Position numbers and translations under genes: made by a program. 17,706 nucleotides of DNA, taken from NCBI GenBank assembly GCA_019456245.1, contig VRUF01000003.1:24701-42406 (forward strand), in the 5' to 3' direction. Below, piece by piece: positions 1-7,250 of this stretch; the first letter of the stretch is position 1; every line of letters begins with the position of its first letter. The notes beneath the pieces are model-generated. The model searched no databases. It was not told where the DNA came from and saw only the letters and a list, made by a program, of their open reading frames with translations. Origin of the DNA: Planctomycetota bacterium. GTDB taxonomy: Bacteria; Planctomycetota; Phycisphaerae; Sedimentisphaerales; Anaerohalosphaeraceae.

Positions 1-294
1 AAACTATCGGGTGCTGCTGTCGCAGTCAGTTCAGGCGATGGCAGTCTCACTACAGCGATCAATTTATCTGGTGCGGCATTGGCACAGGCAATTGCTCAGG
101 GTGGATTAACGACCATGATCAAGCTTGAGGGCGATGCCATTGCACAGGTGATCGGATCGGGCACGCTGGGTGATTACATCCCACTGACACCGTCTGACGA
201 TTTCACATTAACACTATCCGAAGACAGAGATTTCGATATGAACGAAATACGATCCTTCGCTTTACCACTTGAAGATCGAACATTGAGGTTGTGA
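1..294 (+). CDS. Phage structural protein with 20-residue repeats, C-terminal part
   Basis: The reading frame is open from the first base, so the N-terminus lies outside the window and only the last 97 residues are visible. They begin with three imperfect 20-residue repeats of the form (K/N)L(S/E)G.A.A...G.G.LTT.I (residues 1-20, 21-40, 41-60). These are followed by a tail rich in Asp, Thr and Leu ending in RTLRL. Regular hydrophobic repeats of this kind suggest a beta-helical or fibrous protein exposed on a virion, but no named family is recognised. Its stop overlaps the alternative GTG at 291 of the next gene, which suggests co-translation. It sits just upstream of the capsid gene, where head-fibre or connector-associated proteins are common. 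Function is inferred from position only. Confidence 0.6.
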   Translation, partial: KLSGAAVAVSSGDGSLTTAINLSGAALAQAIAQGGLTTMIKLEGDAIAQVIGSGTLGDYIPLTPSDDFTLTLSEDRDFDMNEIRSFALPLEDRTLRL

Positions 295-296
295 CC

Positions 297-590
297 ATGA
301 AAGCCTGGAAGACAGATAGAGATGGCAGCTATATTGAAATGATAGTCGGCGAACGTAAAGACTATGCCTTTGATGCAGTAGACATTCTGAACGGTCAAAC
401 TATCGCAACTACTGAATTAACCCTTGATCCGAACATTACACAGTTTGGCGCAACCCAGATTGTAGGAACTGTAATTACATTTGTCCTGGTCGCAGGCGCG
501 GCTGGCGTGCACCCATGCAACCTGAAGACAACCGGCAACGTATCACTGATCGATTTTTTCGAGTTCAGGGTCAAAGTCACCGCTATCTAA
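297..590 (+). CDS. Small phage virion protein, possibly Ig-like fold
   Basis: This 97-residue protein has an alternating hydrophobic pattern throughout (DYAFDAVDIL, TIATTELTLDP, TVITFVLVAGAAG, FFEFRVKVTAI), as expected of a small all-beta sandwich. Phage genomes often carry such Ig-like proteins beside head or baseplate genes, with the same order of an early 'DY.FD' strand, 'TI..T' strand and final 'F.F.V.V' strand. ATG 297 is chosen over GTG 291 because GAGG at 285-288 lies 8 bases before 297 but only 2 before 291. It directly follows the repeat protein with no gap. A structural or decoration role is inferred; no catalytic residues are apparent. Confidence 0.6.
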   Translation: MKAWKTDRDGSYIEMIVGERKDYAFDAVDILNGQTIATTELTLDPNITQFGATQIVGTVITFVLVAGAAGVHPCNLKTTGNVSLIDFFEFRVKVTAI

Positions 591-602
591 GACACATCCA
601 AT

Positions 603-624
603 ACGGCATTGATTGCTGTGCCGT
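603..624 (+). other. Small hairpin in the 591-753 gap
   Basis: ACGGCA at 603-608 pairs with TGCCGT at 619-624 around a 10-base loop. No clean T-run follows, so it is at most a weak terminator or an RNA processing site. The rest of the 163-base gap is AT-rich, with the short palindrome AAAACGTTTT at 661-670, and shows no convincing promoter. Confidence 0.25.
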
Positions 625-753
625 TATCTGCTGTTTTACCTACAATTGTCAATTAATACTAAAACGTTTTAACGGACTTCTTTATTCATTCGTCTTATTG
701 TCGGCATCTATGACCAGTACATTGCCTAAATAATCAATCCATGAGGTGACATC

Positions 754-1032
754 GTGAAGAAAGATGACGACAAAAAGAAAGCTGAAGATCTCAAGAAACA
801 GGAAGTTGAAGACGAAGAAAAAGGAATGACAAGAGCAGAAGCCGTAAAACTTGTTAAACGTGAGGTTGTCGTTCTGGATGAAAAGGGAAAGCCAAAACTG
901 GATAAGAATGATGAAGCCATGACCAAAATGGTTGATATCAGGGAAAGTGAAGTGCTGGACTACAAGGATTATGGTGATTATGTAGTCGTTGTCACTAAAG
1001 ACGGGCAAAAATTCAGTAACAAGAAAGACTGA
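754..1032 (+). CDS. Small lysine- and acid-rich phage protein
   Basis: This is a 92-residue, highly charged protein that starts at GTG, preceded at good spacing by GAGGTGA (743-749). Residues 1-25 are almost all Lys, Asp and Glu (MKKDDDKKKAEDLKKQEVED), likely disordered or helical. The C-terminal part (about 60-92) has the more ordered pattern LDYKDYGDYVVVVTKDGQKF, which looks like two beta strands and a turn. Small charged proteins of this type are frequent between portal and capsid genes of siphoviruses, but the function is unknown. It ends 8 bases before the capsid fusion gene, so it is probably in the same transcript. Confidence 0.65.
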   Translation: MKKDDDKKKAEDLKKQEVEDEEKGMTRAEAVKLVKREVVVLDEKGKPKLDKNDEAMTKMVDIRESEVLDYKDYGDYVVVVTKDGQKFSNKKD

Positions 1033-1040
1033 TCATCGGT

Positions 1041-3347
1041 ATGAATAGAATTGCAAAACAAGGCATCGAAGGCGCTCAAGCCATCCGTGAGGCTCAAGCC
1101 ACCGCCTTCCGTGATGTCATTCGCCTAATCACAGACGCACTCCGTCAGGCACTTAGCCAGCCAGACGATCATTATCTTGATGTCGCTGCCATTTACCCCG
1201 ACCGGATTGTTGTTGCCCAGGATGGCCGCCTGTGGTCCTACCCTTACACCCTAACAGATGACAACGTGGTGCAGTTTGGCACGGCTCATGAAGTGGTGCT
1301 GGATCATAAACCTGTTGGCGTGATGCGAGAGGCCAACGGTGCATTCGTTGAAGCCAAGGATGAAAAAGGTTTGCAATGGTTGATCCGCGTCGTTAGTTCC
1401 GGACTTTCAGCCAATAAAAATTATTACCCAGATAGCGTGCTGCGTGAAGCCGTACCTTTGTTCAATAATGTTCGCGTGTTTGCCAAGTCGGATGCTGAAC
1501 ATTTGAAAGGCCAGGGCAAAGACATCAACAAGCTCATTGGCAAACTTAGCGAACCAAAATTTATTGAAGGCATAAAAGCAGACACTGGCCAGATTCAGGC
1601 CAAACTCGATATATTAAAAACCTCTGATGGTATTGCTGAGAAAATCTATGAAGCATTCAATCGTGGGATGTCTGATCTGTTTGGGTTTTCCATTGATGCC
1701 ACTGGCTTATCTAAAATTATGAAACGTGGCAGGCAATCCGTCCGCGAGGCTCAAAAATTTATTAGTGTCAGCTCGGTTGATTTAATCATCGAGGCCGGAG
1801 CTGGTGGACAAATTATCAACTTAATTGAAGCGTTAAATGAAGACGAGGATACAGACATGGGATTACGTGACCGAATGATTGAAGCAATCAAGAAAGCCAA
1901 CGATGGTAAGTTACCTGAAGGCCTTGACATCGAAGATGATGAGAAACTGGAAACGGCTTATCGTGAAGCATTGGGAAGTGACAATGGTGATGACAATAGC
2001 GATGCTGAGAATGATAACGGTCTCGATGAAGGGGCTGTAAGCAAAGTGGTTGATGACAGGATAAAAGGCCTTGAGACACGCACTGTCATGCGTGAGGCCA
2101 TTGCCGGTGCCAAACTACCGGACGCATCGAAAAAGCGTCTGCGTCAGCATTTTGACGATCTTGAGAATTTTACCGAGGCACAGGTTGAAGAGATGATCAA
2201 GGGTGAACGTGAATACCTGGCCAGCCTGAGTCAGAGTGGCAGGATTGAAGGACTGGGTGAAGAAGGTTTTGCGGAGAGCGTTGAAGACCGTTCTGAAAAG
2301 GTCCAGAAGATGATCGATGCCCTGTTCGATCCAGATGACCGTAGTGTCACATCACTGAAAGAATGTTATATCGATATTACCGGCGACAAACGTGTTGGTG
2401 GCCAGCTCAGGGATTGCAACACATCACGGCTACGTGAGGCAGTGGGTGGAGACTTCCGTGAATCACTGGATTCTACGTCCTGGGCGCAGGTGCTGGGCGA
2501 CTCCATTACACGTCGCATGTTGGCTGACTACGCCGTGCCGAATTCACGTTATGATATCTGGCGCGACCTGGCAAATGTTGTGCCTGTTAGTGATTTTCGC
2601 TCACAGAAACGTACACGAGTTGGCGGTTATGGTGACTTGCCTGCCGTTGCACAAGGTGCGCCGTACGCATCGCTAACATCGCCAACTGATGAAGAGGCCA
2701 GCTACGCGGTGACCAAGCGTGGTGGTACCGAGGATGTCACGCTTGAGATGATCAAGAATGATGACGTTGGCAGTATCCAACGCATCCCGACCAGGTTATC
2801 ACGATCAGCGCGCCGTACGCTTGCCAAATTTGTGCTGGACTTCCTAAAGGACAATCCAAACATCTATGATGGTGTTGCCCTGTTCCATGCCAGCCACAAC
2901 AACCTGCAGACGGCTGCATTAGACGCTGCTGCGTTAGAGGTACAACGTCTGGCGATGTTACAGCAGACTGAGATGGATTCTGCTGACAGGATCGGTATTC
3001 CGCCAATGCATCTGTGGGGGTCCACAAATCTAGAAGAGACAATGTTTGATTTGTTTCGCCGTACGACCAACAACGACACGGACTTCATTGAATCACTGCA
3101 GATGGTGGTTCATGCCGTATGGTACTGGCAGGATGCCAACGACTGGTGCACGTCTGCTGACAAGCTTGATATTCCAACCATCGAGGTCGGTTTCCTGGAT
3201 GGCCAGGAAGAGCCTGAACTCTTTGTGCAGGACAATCCAACGGTGGGCTCATTGTTCACCAACGACAAGATCACATACAAGATCCGGCACATCTACAGCG
3301 GTGATGTCATGGAGTATCGCGGCCTGACCAAGAACGTTGTTGCATAG
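1041..3347 (+). CDS. Fused prohead protease, scaffold-like linker and major capsid protein
   Basis: At 768 residues this is far longer than a capsid protein alone (usually 300-400). Residues about 100-225 look like a phage prohead serine protease: RVFAKSDAEHLKG places a His at 154 and LFGFSIDATG a Ser at 217, in the order of the S78/U9-type proteases. Residues about 245-430 are acidic, helical and low in complexity (for example GSDNGDDNSDAENDNG at 312-327), as expected of a scaffold. Residues about 455-768 resemble the Mu gpT-like, HK97-fold capsid group; DGVALFHASHNNL at 611-623 is a typical motif. The three parts would guide shell assembly, be cleaved and leave the mature capsid. The ribosome-binding site before 1041 is weak, so translation may be coupled to the upstream gene. 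The main alternative is a protease relic that is no longer active. Confidence 0.85.
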   Translation: MNRIAKQGIEGAQAIREAQATAFRDVIRLITDALRQALSQPDDHYLDVAAIYPDRIVVAQDGRLWSYPYTLTDDNVVQFGTAHEVVLDHKPVGVMREANGAFVEAKDEKGLQWLIRVVSSGLSANKNYYPDSVLREAVPLFNNVRVFAKSDAEHLKGQGKDINKLIGKLSEPKFIEGIKADTGQIQAKLDILKTSDGIAEKIYEAFNRGMSDLFGFSIDATGLSKIMKRGRQSVREAQKFISVSSVDLIIEAGAGGQIINLIEALNEDEDTDMGLRDRMIEAIKKANDGKLPEGLDIEDDEKLETAYREALGSDNGDDNSDAENDNGLDEGAVSKVVDDRIKGLETRTVMREAIAGAKLPDASKKRLRQHFDDLENFTEAQVEEMIKGEREYLASLSQSGRIEGLGEEGFAESVEDRSEKVQKMIDALFDPDDRSVTSLKECYIDITGDKRVGGQLRDCNTSRLREAVGGDFRESLDSTSWAQVLGDSITRRMLADYAVPNSRYDIWRDLANVVPVSDFRSQKRTRVGGYGDLPAVAQGAPYASLTSPTDEEASYAVTKRGGTEDVTLEMIKNDDVGSIQRIPTRLSRSARRTLAKFVLDFLKDNPNIYDGVALFHASHNNLQTAALDAAALEVQRLAMLQQTEMDSADRIGIPPMHLWGSTNLEETMFDLFRRTTNNDTDFIESLQMVVHAVWYWQDANDWCTSADKLDIPTIEVGFLDGQEEPELFVQDNPTVGSLFTNDKITYKIRHIYSGDVMEYRGLTKNVVA
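1845..1859 (+). promoter_or_regulatory. Possible internal ribosome-binding site and nested start for scaffold-capsid
   Basis: GAGG at 1845-1848 lies 8 bases before an in-frame ATG at 1857 (Met 273, EDTDMGLRDRM). This sits exactly between the protease-like part and the scaffold-like part. Initiation here would make a 496-residue scaffold-capsid protein without protease, as phages Mu (I/Z) and lambda (C/Nu3) make scaffolds from nested starts. The site is seen; its use is inferred. Confidence 0.4.
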
Positions 3348-3385
3348 GCCTGATTAGCGCGTAAGTAAAAGACTACTGGGCGAAA

Positions 3386-3424
3386 TGGCCGGGGGATTGA
3401 GGCAAAGCATAACGAACCCGGCCA
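3386..3424 (+). other. Hairpin between capsid and decoration genes
   Basis: TGGCCGGG at 3386-3393 and CCCGGCCA at 3417-3424 are perfect inverted repeats with a 23-base loop. There is no T-run after the 3' arm, so this is not a classical terminator. It lies in the 143-base untranslated gap after the capsid gene and could stabilise or process the capsid mRNA. Confidence 0.4.
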
Positions 3425-3490
3425 ACGATAAGATGAAAGAATTTGATATTTAAAGAACATAACTATTTAACACTATATGAGGAAACGAAA

Positions 3491-3970
3491 GTGAAAATAT
3501 TAACATCATTTTTTAGCCGTATAACCATTCCGTACTTGGCAATCATATTGGCAATCATAGTTGGAATTTTAATCAACGTGCCGGTTGCACCTGTCAATGC
3601 CGCCACGACAAATTATTCAAGTGCAATACCTGGGGTTGTCGTTATACCGATACAGCTACCTGGTCAGCATACGGCTGATGTAACTGCCATTGTTAAATTC
3701 AAGATGCCATTTGCCTGCAATATCGTTGGTGTGTCAGCTAATGCCAGGGCATCCGGTGGAACATCACCGACACTGACGGTCGACTTGCTTGATGATGGTA
3801 CCAGTGCCTTGAGCGCTCCGATTTCATTGACAGCAGGCACTGTAAGTGAGGGCACCGTAACAAACGCAACGGTCGTCGATGAATCAGTGATGACGATAGA
3901 TTTTGTCATCACAGGGTCGACGCCTACCTGGGATGATGTGACTGTGTTTATCACAGTGATACGAACCTGA
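3491..3970 (+). CDS. Capsid-adjacent protein with signal-peptide-like N-terminus (possible head decoration)
   Basis: The GTG at 3491 is chosen because GAGGA (3479-3483) lies 7 bases upstream; the frame is open further upstream but has no ribosome-binding site there. The 159-residue product begins with a short basic stretch, then a hydrophobic core (PYLAIILAIIVGILI, about 14-28) and PVAPVNA-ATT, which fits signal peptidase I cleavage after Ala 37. The rest (about 40-159) is beta-rich: FKMPFACNIVGVSANARASG, SPTLTVDLLDDGTSALSA, TWDDVTVFITVIRT. Its place directly after the major capsid gene, and before a strong terminator, suggests an abundant head decoration or fibre-like protein. An exported or membrane-anchored virion protein would be unusual, so it could instead be a surface protein made during infection. 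The body fold is not recognised with certainty. Confidence 0.65.
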   Translation: MKILTSFFSRITIPYLAIILAIIVGILINVPVAPVNAATTNYSSAIPGVVVIPIQLPGQHTADVTAIVKFKMPFACNIVGVSANARASGGTSPTLTVDLLDDGTSALSAPISLTAGTVSEGTVTNATVVDESVMTIDFVITGSTPTWDDVTVFITVIRT

Positions 3971-4009
3971 CGAATTTTTTTACATTACTAATTTATATGT
4001 GGGCTTAAA

Positions 4010-4036
4010 GGGCGGCGATAGGCCGCCCTTTTTTTT
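4010..4036 (+). terminator. Intrinsic terminator after capsid/decoration genes
   Basis: A 7-bp GC-only stem, GGGCGGC (4010-4016) and GCCGCCC (4022-4028), encloses the loop GATAG and is followed by eight T (4029-4036). An AAA before the stem extends pairing into the T-run. The next gene starts only 12 bases later, so it must be reached by read-through or antitermination. Confidence 0.92.
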
Positions 4037-4047
4037 AAGAGAGACAG

Positions 4048-4719
4048 ATGCCATTAGTTGATTATCAAATACTGATCGATGATTACGTCCGGGATGAGGA
4101 AGGCAAGGTCTCGTCTACGCAACGTGATGATGCCATCACTCGTGGTGTGCAGGATTATTCTAAGCACAAACCCAACCGAAAAGTCCAGGACGTCGCCAGT
4201 GACGGCACACTGTTATTAGCATTGCCGCCTCTGTGGGAAACTGATTTTAGTAAAATAATATCTCTGGAATATCCAACCGGCAACCTGCCTCCGACCTTGA
4301 TTGAGTTTGATCGCTTGTATGAGGATACAAGTACGACAAAAATATTATTAAAGTCATCGCCTAACAACACAGACAATGTTCGCATTACCTACAGTATCCG
4401 TCATGTGGTCGATATTTTGAGCGATACGATTGTTGCTGATGATCTAGAAGCCGCTTGTCGCTATGCAGCAGCTGATCTATGTGACCAATTATCCGGTTTA
4501 TATTCGGAAGAGGCGGATTCAACATTGGCAGCTGACTCAATTGATCATGGTGAAAAGGCACGGCGTTTTGCAAGCCGGGCAAGGGACCATCGTAAGCGAT
4601 ATCACGATCTACTTGGTGTCGATCCAAAGCGTAACGTTGCAGCCGGTTTCGTAGTTGATCTTGATCTTCCTAGTAGCCGGGGCGGTGACCGGCTCACACA
4701 TCCTGGTAAATACAGATGA
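4048..4719 (+). CDS. Head-tail connector (neck adaptor) protein
   Basis: This 223-residue soluble protein starts MPLVDYQILIDDYVRDEEGK and has an N-terminal helical part, a beta-rich middle (about 50-125, including VRITYSIRH) and a helical part with DDLEAACRYAAADLCDQLSG (about 140-160). The latter pattern, a final helix bundle scanning for small residues, is common in gp6-like adaptor proteins that dock on the portal. The C-terminus is rich in Arg and Lys (ARRFASRARDHRKRYHDLLG). It lies first in the connector block, between capsid and HK97 gp10-like genes, the usual place of the adaptor. AGAGAG before the start serves as ribosome-binding site, right after the terminator. Family assignment rests on position and overall pattern, not on a decisive motif. 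Confidence 0.6.
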   Translation: MPLVDYQILIDDYVRDEEGKVSSTQRDDAITRGVQDYSKHKPNRKVQDVASDGTLLLALPPLWETDFSKIISLEYPTGNLPPTLIEFDRLYEDTSTTKILLKSSPNNTDNVRITYSIRHVVDILSDTIVADDLEAACRYAAADLCDQLSGLYSEEADSTLAADSIDHGEKARRFASRARDHRKRYHDLLGVDPKRNVAAGFVVDLDLPSSRGGDRLTHPGKYR

Positions 4720-5231
4720 GCGCTTTTGATATCAGTATCGAACTGGATGGCGTCAATGAGATCATCGATGTCTGGAAACAGTCTCCGAAAATTACAACAG
4801 AAGAACTGTTACGGGCAACAACTGAAGGAACGTTGTTGCTTGAACGAGAAGTCAAAGACTTAACACCTGTAGGTGTAGGCGGTGCCGGTGGCCTACGAGG
4901 CAGTATCGCCGCACAAGAACCTGTAGTTCTTGGGGATCAGGTGTTGGGTGCAGTCGGTACTTCACTCAACTATGCACTGCCCGTTGAGCTTGGGACAAAG
5001 CCACACTTCCCACCAGTTGAACCGTTAATTGACTGGGCGCATGCCGTACTTGGGGTCCCTGAAAGTGAAGCACCAGGCGTAGCGTTTTTAATCGCCAGAA
5101 AGATTTCAAAAAAAGGCACCAAGGGCGCATTTATGTTCAGCCGTGCATTTAATGATAAACGTGCCGTCATTGAACGAATGTACGAACGGGCTCGTGATCG
5201 AATTGTTGCCAGACTGGCCGATGCTAACTGA
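4716..5231 (+). CDS. HK97 gp10-like neck / tail completion protein
   Basis: This 171-residue protein fits the HK97 gp10 family. It has an N-terminal amphipathic helix with TTEGTLLLEREVKDLTPVG (about 35-53), a Gly-rich turn with LRGSI, then NYALPVELGTKPHFPPVEPL (about 85-104) and GAFMFSRAFN (about 137-146). The '.Y...VE.GT..H.P...L..W' and 'F.M..RA' elements are the family signature. Such proteins form a ring at the head-tail junction. The start overlaps the previous stop as ATGA, indicating translational coupling, and its stop overlaps the next start. Confidence in family is good; exact stage (neck or tail completion) is inferred from gene order. Confidence 0.8.
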   Translation: MSAFDISIELDGVNEIIDVWKQSPKITTEELLRATTEGTLLLEREVKDLTPVGVGGAGGLRGSIAAQEPVVLGDQVLGAVGTSLNYALPVELGTKPHFPPVEPLIDWAHAVLGVPESEAPGVAFLIARKISKKGTKGAFMFSRAFNDKRAVIERMYERARDRIVARLADAN

Positions 5232-5692
5232 TGGGAAAATTAGCTGATGTTCGCGCTGCCATTAAAACAAAGATTGGAGCCGTGGCCGGTATCACGGCAG
5301 CGAATGTGCATGACTATGAGCGTTTTGATAAAGACATTAAAGGCATGCGTGAATTTTATGAAGTGAGCGGCAAGATCAATGGCTGGTTTATTCGACGCAT
5401 TCGTACCAGCGAAAGATCGCCTTATGAAGGCCGCTGGATCGTGGTCAGTCGTTGGCGCATACAAGGTTATTACAGCCTGGTTGACAGCAATGCGACTGAA
5501 AAGACATTTGATGATCTGGTTGAAGCGATACGTGATGCATTTAGAACAGATGAAACGCTGGGCGGGATTATTGATTCAACAGTTGAGGGGAATGAAGCCG
5601 GTATCCAGGTGGAAGATTCCGGGCACGTTATTTTGACAGGTGTTCTTTGTCACTCAGTACGGCTGGCATTGAACACACGATATCAAGAGTAA
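5231..5692 (+). CDS. Tail terminator / minor tail protein (lambda gpU-like position)
   Basis: The 153-residue protein starts at ATG in a TGATG overlap with the gene before. It opens with KLADVRAAIKTKIGAVAGI, the usual first helix of tail terminator proteins that bind the top of the tail tube. A beta region follows (EFYEVSGKINGWFIRRIRTS, RWIVVSRWRIQGYYSLVDS), then a helix FDDLVEAIRDAFRTDETLGG (about 98-117) and a last strand HVILTGVLCHSVRLALNTRY. This order (helix, strands, helix over 'F..L...I...F', final strand pair) matches gpU-type proteins. Gene order, gp10-like then this then tail tube, supports the call. No enzymatic residues are seen. Confidence 0.68.
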   Translation: MGKLADVRAAIKTKIGAVAGITAANVHDYERFDKDIKGMREFYEVSGKINGWFIRRIRTSERSPYEGRWIVVSRWRIQGYYSLVDSNATEKTFDDLVEAIRDAFRTDETLGGIIDSTVEGNEAGIQVEDSGHVILTGVLCHSVRLALNTRYQE

Positions 5693-5702
5693 GGAGATGA
5701 TC

Positions 5703-5921
5703 ATGAAAAAAGGTGGGCGCTACATCGTTGAGAAACCAGGTGACACGCCGAAGCGTGTTCAACATACCAAAGACCATCCTGATGGCCATGCACCACGTGA
5801 TAAAAAAGGCAAGCGACTGGATAGAGATGATGTCCCTGTTGAAGAAGTCACAGAGGAAGAAGTCACAGAGCCTGCCGAAAAACCAGCAGCAAAATCAAAG
5901 AAACAAAACGGGAGTAAATAG
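5703..5921 (+). CDS. Small charged protein upstream of tail tube gene
   Basis: This 72-residue hydrophilic protein begins at ATG 5703, 6 bases after AGGAG (5692-5696). The ATG at 5697 is too close to that site. The first half has RYIVEKPGDTPKRVQHTKDH, possibly a small ordered part. The second half is an acidic run (VPVEEVTEEEVTEPAEKP, including a repeated EEVTE) followed by a Lys-rich end. It is probably disordered in part. It lies 2 bases before the tail tube gene and shares its transcript. Similar small charged proteins occur next to tail tube genes, but no function is recognised. Confidence 0.6.
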   Translation: MKKGGRYIVEKPGDTPKRVQHTKDHPDGHAPRDKKGKRLDRDDVPVEEVTEEEVTEPAEKPAAKSKKQNGSK

Positions 5922-5923
5922 TC

Positions 5924-6862
5924 ATGCCAGGACTTAAATTTAGAAAGAAGGCGATGCTTATAAAGATAGAATCAGTCTACGGTACCGACTCAGTTCCGAC
6001 CGGTGCAGCAGATGCCATTCTTGTTGGCAATGTAGATATCCAACCGTTCGTGTCTAATCCGATAGAACGGCAAAACGTACAGCCTTACCTCGGCAGTCGC
6101 CAGTCGTTACAACCTGATACGCATGTTGTTATGGAGTTTGATATTGAGCTTGCTGGTGCAGGAACTGCTGTCGACAATCCGCCAGGCTATGGGCCGGTTT
6201 TACGGGCCTGTGCTCTCGCAGAGACGATCAACGCTGTGGTCGACGTCGTTTATGATCCGGTCGAGACTGGAGAAGAGTCAGTCAGTGCTTATTTTCACCA
6301 GGATGGACACAAACATGCAGTGCTTGGAGTGCGTGGTAGTGTTGAGCTACGGTTAAACCGTCAGCAAGTACCTGTTTACCATTGCACATTAATGGGCCTT
6401 TATGTTGGGCCAGTTGCGTTAGCTGATCCTGCACTGACCCTGACGGCATTCCAGAAGCCTCTCACTGTCAATAACGCCAACACGCCAACTGTCACACTTC
6501 ATGGATTCGCAGCCAAACTGGAGTCATTCACCTTGACGCAGGGCAATAATGTTGTTCATCGTGATTTGCCTGGTGAAGAGTCTGTCCAGATAACAGACCG
6601 TCGTAGTGTTGGCCAGATTGTCATCGAACTGCCTGCCCTTGGTACCAAGGACTTTTATGCAATTGCCAAGGCCGAGACGCTCGGTGCATTGCAGATTATT
6701 CATGGTACTGCGGCATTTAATATCGTCACTATTGATGCTGCCAATGTGCAGATACTGCAGCCTGAGATGGGCGAGAGCGACGGGCTTGTGACCATGTCAT
6801 CGCCTTTGGCATTCGTGCCATCAAGTGCTGGAAGTGACGATTTCTCAATCACGACAACGTAG
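5924..6862 (+). CDS. Major tail tube protein
   Basis: This is a 312-residue, largely beta protein with the N-terminus MPGLKFRKKAMLIKIESVYG typical of siphovirus tube subunits ('..K...L.K.E..YGT...PT'). The hexameric rings it would form build the DNA channel of the tail. Visible features are GTDSVPTGAADAILV (about 20-34), VMEFDIELAGAGTAVDNPPGYGPVLRACAL (roughly 67-96, a common tube motif of the type 'G.GP.LRA.' ) and the strand-rich second half with VTLHGFAAKLESFTLTQGN. GGGAG-like sequence at 5910-5914 gives spacing of 9. It lies directly upstream of the tail chaperone pair, as the tube gene does in lambda-like phages. It is followed by a strong hairpin at 6871-6900. Confidence 0.85.
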   Translation: MPGLKFRKKAMLIKIESVYGTDSVPTGAADAILVGNVDIQPFVSNPIERQNVQPYLGSRQSLQPDTHVVMEFDIELAGAGTAVDNPPGYGPVLRACALAETINAVVDVVYDPVETGEESVSAYFHQDGHKHAVLGVRGSVELRLNRQQVPVYHCTLMGLYVGPVALADPALTLTAFQKPLTVNNANTPTVTLHGFAAKLESFTLTQGNNVVHRDLPGEESVQITDRRSVGQIVIELPALGTKDFYAIAKAETLGALQIIHGTAAFNIVTIDAANVQILQPEMGESDGLVTMSSPLAFVPSSAGSDDFSITTT

Positions 6863-6870
6863 TAAGAAAC

Positions 6871-6900
6871 CTGGTCTGTGTAGTTGACTACGCAGACCAG
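6871..6900 (+). other. Strong hairpin after the tail tube gene
   Basis: CTGGTCTGTGTAG and CTACGCAGACCAG form a 13-bp stem (one G-T pair) with the loop TTGA. No T-run follows, so it is more likely an RNA stabiliser, processing site or weak attenuator than a full terminator. It sits 8 bases after the tail tube stop. Confidence 0.6.
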
Positions 6901-6923
6901 ATACAAACCCACAGGAGATAATA

Positions 6924-7250
6924 ATGTTTCAATTACAAAAACATGATGAGCCAATGAAGTGGCCAGTCAAAGTTTATATTCCAAGACCTGGTGGCACCAA
7001 CACAAAGGCAACATTCATGGCCCACTTCATGCTGAAGACACAGGATGAAGCCGATGTGTTATCACAGGGGAGCGATCAAGATTTCATGGAGGCAGTACTT
7101 GTCGGCTGGGACGCTGCGAAGGACGAGGAAGGCAACGAGTTGCCTTTTAGCGAGGAGGCCAGGCAAAAAATGGTCAACATTCCTTATGTGAAAACTGCAC
7201 TCGTGGCTGCTTACTTCGAATGTATTGTCGGAGGTCCGAGAAAAAACTAA
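6924..7250 (+). CDS. Tail assembly chaperone, short form (lambda gpG-like)
   Basis: This 108-residue protein starts at ATG after AGGAG (6913-6917, spacing 6). It occupies the position of lambda G between tail tube and tape measure genes. It contains MAHFMLKTQDEADVLSQGSD, EAVLVGWDAAKDEEGNELPF and a last helix MVNIPYVKTALVAAYFECIV. The 'V.GW....D..G..LPFS.E....L...P.V..AL...Y' pattern is common in tail chaperones that coat the tape measure protein before tube assembly. It stops at TAA (7248-7250), immediately after the slippery AAAAAAC, so a fraction of ribosomes should shift to make the longer form. Confidence 0.85.
   Translation: MFQLQKHDEPMKWPVKVYIPRPGGTNTKATFMAHFMLKTQDEADVLSQGSDQDFMEAVLVGWDAAKDEEGNELPFSEEARQKMVNIPYVKTALVAAYFECIVGGPRKN

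Noticed and set aside
515..733. 72-codon plus-strand frame covering part of the 591-753 gap
   Set aside because: It has no ribosome-binding site, overlaps the better supported gene at 297-590, and its translation has no recognisable pattern.
682..1008. 108-codon minus-strand frame rich in Phe and Ile
   Set aside because: It is the mirror of the lysine-rich gene at 754-1032; Phe runs arise from antisense Lys codons.
3443..3490. Upstream TTG start for the capsid-adjacent protein and a TTGATA / TATTTA promoter-like pair
   Set aside because: TTG 3443 has no ribosome-binding site, while GTG 3491 has GAGGA at ideal spacing. The promoter-like pair has 15-base spacing and poor matches.
7220..7246. 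Independent start (ATG 7220) for the second chaperone frame
   Set aside because: No ribosome-binding site upstream, and the in-phase slippery site explains how the frame is reached.
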